A stretch of DNA of 64,000 nucleotides from Lentzea kentuckyensis. Its GTDB lineage: Bacteria > Actinomycetota > Actinomycetes > Mycobacteriales > Pseudonocardiaceae. A program made the position numbers and the translations under genes. The notes beneath the pieces are model-generated. The model saw only the letters and a program-made list of their open reading frames with translations. It was not told where the DNA came from and ran no database searches. How positions within the stretch are numbered: position 1 is the stretch's first letter; each line of letters starts with the position of its first letter. Below, piece after piece: positions 61,781-64,000 of the stretch. The stretch is taken from the NCBI RefSeq assembly GCF_002150765.1, contig NZ_MUYM01000075.1, positions 62,001 through 126,000 on the forward strand, read 5' to 3'.

Positions 61781-62743
61781 TCACTTGCCGCTGCGGTACG
61801 CCGTCCAGGCGTTCTGCATGCGGGTGTTCTGACCGGGGGTGAACTGGTTGTAGCAGGAGTCGTACGAGTAATCCATGTAGTTGTGGATCGGGTCCAGGCC
61901 CGGCCGCGAGCAGGAGTCGCGTCCGGTCGGGCAGCCCGACGAGGAGCCGGTCTGCGCCGGGGTGTCCGCGACCGAGTCGTTCGTCGCGGTGCACCCACCC
62001 TCGAAGGTGTGGTAGAGACCCATCCAGTGGCCGACCTCGTGCGTGACGGTCTTGCCGAGGTTGAAGTTCGTCTCGGACCCGCCCGGAACACTCGTGTACT
62101 TGATGACCACGCCGTCCAGCTTCGGGTCACCCGCGTACCACTGCGGGAACCTCGCGTACCCGAGGCCGTCCATGTCGACCGACCAGATGTTGAGCGTCGC
62201 CGCCGTCCCGACCCTGGTCTGGGTCTTCATCGAACGCTCGGCGGCACTGTCACTCTCACCAGCACCGGCGAACCAAGAGTCGTTGGTGTAACGCTTGGTC
62301 TGCTGCAGCACGAACGTGAACCCGGTCTTCGCCGCGGCACTCGACTCGACGCCCGCGAAGCCGTCGTTCAGCACCTTGATCTGCTTCGCGATGGCGGCGT
62401 CGGTGATGTTGCCCGTGCCGGACGTGTTGCTCACGATGTGGAACACCACGTTGATCGTGCCACCGGCCTCCAGTGCGGCGACTCGGCTGCGCTGGCTTGC
62501 CTCCATCACCTTCTTGGCCATGTCGGCGTTCATCTCCGCGACCTGGGCGGCGGAGAGCTCGTTGCTGTCGTGACCTGTGCTGCCGGGCTTTCCGCGCGCG
62601 GCGGAACCCCCGTGGCTGTCAACGCACTCGGTGGACGCCGAGCTGATGGCGGTGGCAGGAGCACCGCCGAGCAGGGTGATCGCACCCGCGGCCAGCAGAC
62701 CGGCCGTGAGGGCCGCGTGGACGCGCTTTCTTGCTTGGAACAT
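61781..62743 (-). CDS. Secreted M43-family zinc metalloprotease
   Basis: A 320-residue protein with a signal peptide (RKRVHAALTAGLLAAGAITL, cleavage near ATA at 32), a propeptide-like region, and a cytophagalysin/pappalysin-type domain: HEVGHWMGLYH (His235, Glu236, His239, His245) and the Met-turn NYMDYS. Cysteines CTAT, GCPTGRDSC and DSCYN suggest disulphides outside the cell. The ATG has a GGAGGAA site 8 nt upstream, which is paired in a hairpin with the leader. The role may be nutrient release or processing of surface proteins. Confidence 0.93.
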   Translation of the reverse strand: MFQARKRVHAALTAGLLAAGAITLLGGAPATAISSASTECVDSHGGSAARGKPGSTGHDSNELSAAQVAEMNADMAKKVMEASQRSRVAALEAGGTINVVFHIVSNTSGTGNITDAAIAKQIKVLNDGFAGVESSAAAKTGFTFVLQQTKRYTNDSWFAGAGESDSAAERSMKTQTRVGTAATLNIWSVDMDGLGYARFPQWYAGDPKLDGVVIKYTSVPGGSETNFNLGKTVTHEVGHWMGLYHTFEGGCTATNDSVADTPAQTGSSSGCPTGRDSCSRPGLDPIHNYMDYSYDSCYNQFTPGQNTRMQNAWTAYRSGK

Positions 62744-62775
62744 TGAGATTTTTCCTCCATGCAGGGACGGAGGAA
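62744..62775 (-). promoter_or_regulatory. Leader hairpin that masks the metalloprotease ribosome-binding site
   Basis: On the transcribed strand the leader reads TTCCTCC, a 10-nt loop, then GGAGGAA, which is the ribosome-binding site 8 nt before the ATG at 62743. All seven bases can pair, so the site would be hidden in the folded mRNA. A leader-controlled translation switch is possible. Confidence 0.6.
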
Positions 62776-62815
62776 TAGTGACTTACGCATAGGTCCTTTG
62801 TGGATCTTGACGTTT

Positions 62816-63919
62816 TCACAGGTTTCGAACGTGTTCGACCGGCATGCCGGTCCACCAGCGCTGGTAACGGCGGTAGACCTGCGGTTCTCGGTCGCCGAGG
62901 AGCTTTCGCAGCGCCCTGGCCTCCTCCGCGAGTCCCGCCCACTGGAACTCGCTCAGGGCGTGGAAGGCGGTCGCCTCGATGCCGCCGTCCTCAGTGGAAC
63001 GCCAGACCCCCGCCACGTGTCCGTCAACGAGAAGTGTCGGCAGTGTGTCGCCGTTGTTGCGGATCACGAGCTTGCGGTAGTCGTGCGGGATGATCCGGCT
63101 GCGGTCGGCGTAGGCGAGCAACGTGCTGTCCCACATGGCCATCAGCCGCGGCGGTGCGGGGGTGTCCTCGTCCGGGATCGTCCGATTTGGAACGTCGTAG
63201 TGATCTCCGTCGCGCACCAGGTCCAGCAACGCCAGCGCGTCCCGGATCAAAGGGCGCGACAGCATCGTGAACTGGTTCATGTCCAGGACGGTCGCGGGTC
63301 CGAACCCGGTGAGGTAGCGGCGCAGCATCTCCGCCACGCACTCCAGCTGCTCGCGCGGTTCGGTCGCCACTGCCTGATAGGACGGCCGCGGCCCGAACGA
63401 CCAAGGCCCGCCCGTCGGGGCGTGCACGAGGCCCCCGTAGGTCCGCAGCGCCCACCAGACGCCGGGCTTACCGACGTCACCGACGTGGGAGTGCAGCAAC
63501 TCCTCGATCTCCGCCTTCTGCCTGGGTGTCGCGGCGAACTCCAGCAGGTGCTCCAGCAGCGCGTCGGCCTGGTCGATCGTGATGTCCATGCCCTTGAACC
63601 GCTTGTCGTACAGCCGGGACGACCTGAGCGAGGGCAGCATCGCGTGGTGGAACACCCCGTGATCGGCGGCCGTGACCGCGTGCAGGGTGATCCGCATCAG
63701 CGATGCCTTGCGGACCACCCCGTGCGCGAACGCGTCGTCCAGATCGGCCGGGTTGAAGCCCTGGATCCGGTTCCACAGCGCGATGTACGGCGACGCGGGT
63801 TCCTGCGCCTGGATCGCGACGACCCTGTCCACAGCGGTCAGCGGGTCGACCGGTTCGCGCTCCAGCAGCATCTGCCGGTCGAGCGTGGCGCGGTTGAGCT
63901 GACGTGCCGTGAGGGTCAT
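62816..63919 (-). CDS. AlkZ-like (HTH_42) DNA glycosylase
   Basis: A 367-residue winged-helix protein of the HTH_42/AlkZ group. The catalytic QxQ motif is seen in VVAIQAQEPASPY (Gln37 and Gln39), and the family's winged-helix layout follows (LYDKRFKGMDITIDQADALL; YLTGFGPATVLDMNQF). AlkZ proteins unhook interstrand DNA cross-links and protect producers of DNA-alkylating natural products; YcaQ-type relatives act in general repair. This copy is not in the polyketide cluster, so self-resistance is not claimed. It is the last gene in the window; 63920-64000 holds only its upstream region. Confidence 0.88.
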   Translation of the reverse strand: MTLTARQLNRATLDRQMLLEREPVDPLTAVDRVVAIQAQEPASPYIALWNRIQGFNPADLDDAFAHGVVRKASLMRITLHAVTAADHGVFHHAMLPSLRSSRLYDKRFKGMDITIDQADALLEHLLEFAATPRQKAEIEELLHSHVGDVGKPGVWWALRTYGGLVHAPTGGPWSFGPRPSYQAVATEPREQLECVAEMLRRYLTGFGPATVLDMNQFTMLSRPLIRDALALLDLVRDGDHYDVPNRTIPDEDTPAPPRLMAMWDSTLLAYADRSRIIPHDYRKLVIRNNGDTLPTLLVDGHVAGVWRSTEDGGIEATAFHALSEFQWAGLAEEARALRKLLGDREPQVYRRYQRWWTGMPVEHVRNL

Positions 63920-64000
63920 GTCGGAGATCCTGACTCACCTCAGCTTCGACGGCCACCAGATTCGGCCACCGATGTCCACCGACAACGCCGGCACGAGCAA

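Noticed and set aside
62816-63919. AlkZ-like glycosylase as self-resistance gene of the polyketide cluster
   Set aside because: It is more than 40 kb from the cluster, and nothing suggests that the product damages DNA.

Overview
The window is high-GC actinobacterial DNA (about 70% G+C, strong G/C at third codon positions, GTG and TTG starts, many 1-4 nt gene overlaps). The SARP, PucR, XRE/DUF397 and EACC1-caspase families, together with GNAAGGGC-type extragenic palindromes, fit a filamentous actinomycete. My best guess is the Pseudonocardiales (Lentzea/Saccharothrix-like); this is inferred from gene content, not from a marker gene. No rRNA, tRNA, CRISPR array, IS element or phage genes were seen.

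Region 1 (1-21.5 kb) is the right end of a modular type I polyketide gene cluster that runs off the left edge. On the minus strand, in transcription order, are a SARP activator, an R2-like diiron oxidase, an SCP2-like lipid-binding protein and an acyl-CoA-dehydrogenase-fold flavin monooxygenase. These are followed by a class III aminotransferase, a PucR regulator, a two-module PKS (KS-AT-DH-KR-ACP twice) and the start of a further PKS. A SnoaL-like gene, a PapA5-like acyltransferase and a BBE-type FAD oxidase lie on the plus strand. The aminotransferase, flavin N-hydroxylase-like and diiron genes together suggest that an amine is made and then N-oxidised (N-hydroxy, nitro, azoxy or hydrazine product); this is a hypothesis.

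Region 2 (21.5-33.9 kb) is mixed chromosome: an AraC/NmrA-reductase pair, a uridine kinase fused to a GGCT-like domain, a membrane-anchored VWA protein, a divergent TetR/quinone-oxidoreductase pair in which both genes are frameshifted, an XRE-ImmA-membrane protein operon facing a secreted trypsin-like protease across a dyad, a flavoprotein, and an XRE-DUF397 pair.

Region 3 (34-40.5 kb) is a MacA/MacB-type export operon with its own two-component system, followed by a TetX-like flavin monooxygenase.

Region 4 (40.6-48.8 kb) is an alpha-galactoside/galactose regulon: ABC importer without its ATPase, GH36 alpha-galactosidase, SDR (probable galactose dehydrogenase), galactonate dehydratase DgoD, KDPGal aldolase and a FadR-type GntR regulator. 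Both divergent intergenic regions carry a nearly identical 24-nt site, the probable operator. No sugar-acid kinase is present. A 27-codon micro-ORF lies between the two permease genes.

Region 5 (48.8-56.6 kb) looks like a conflict/defence island: an EACC1 gene coupled to a caspase-EF-hand-Hsp70 fusion, a secreted sphingomyelinase-like phosphodiesterase, and a coupled SWIM zinc-finger/DUF6493 pair.

Region 6 (56.6-64 kb) holds a decarboxylase of the diaminopimelate family, a second uridine-kinase-like protein, two membrane proteins, a TPR protein, a secreted M43 metalloprotease whose ribosome-binding site can be masked by a hairpin, and an AlkZ-like DNA glycosylase.
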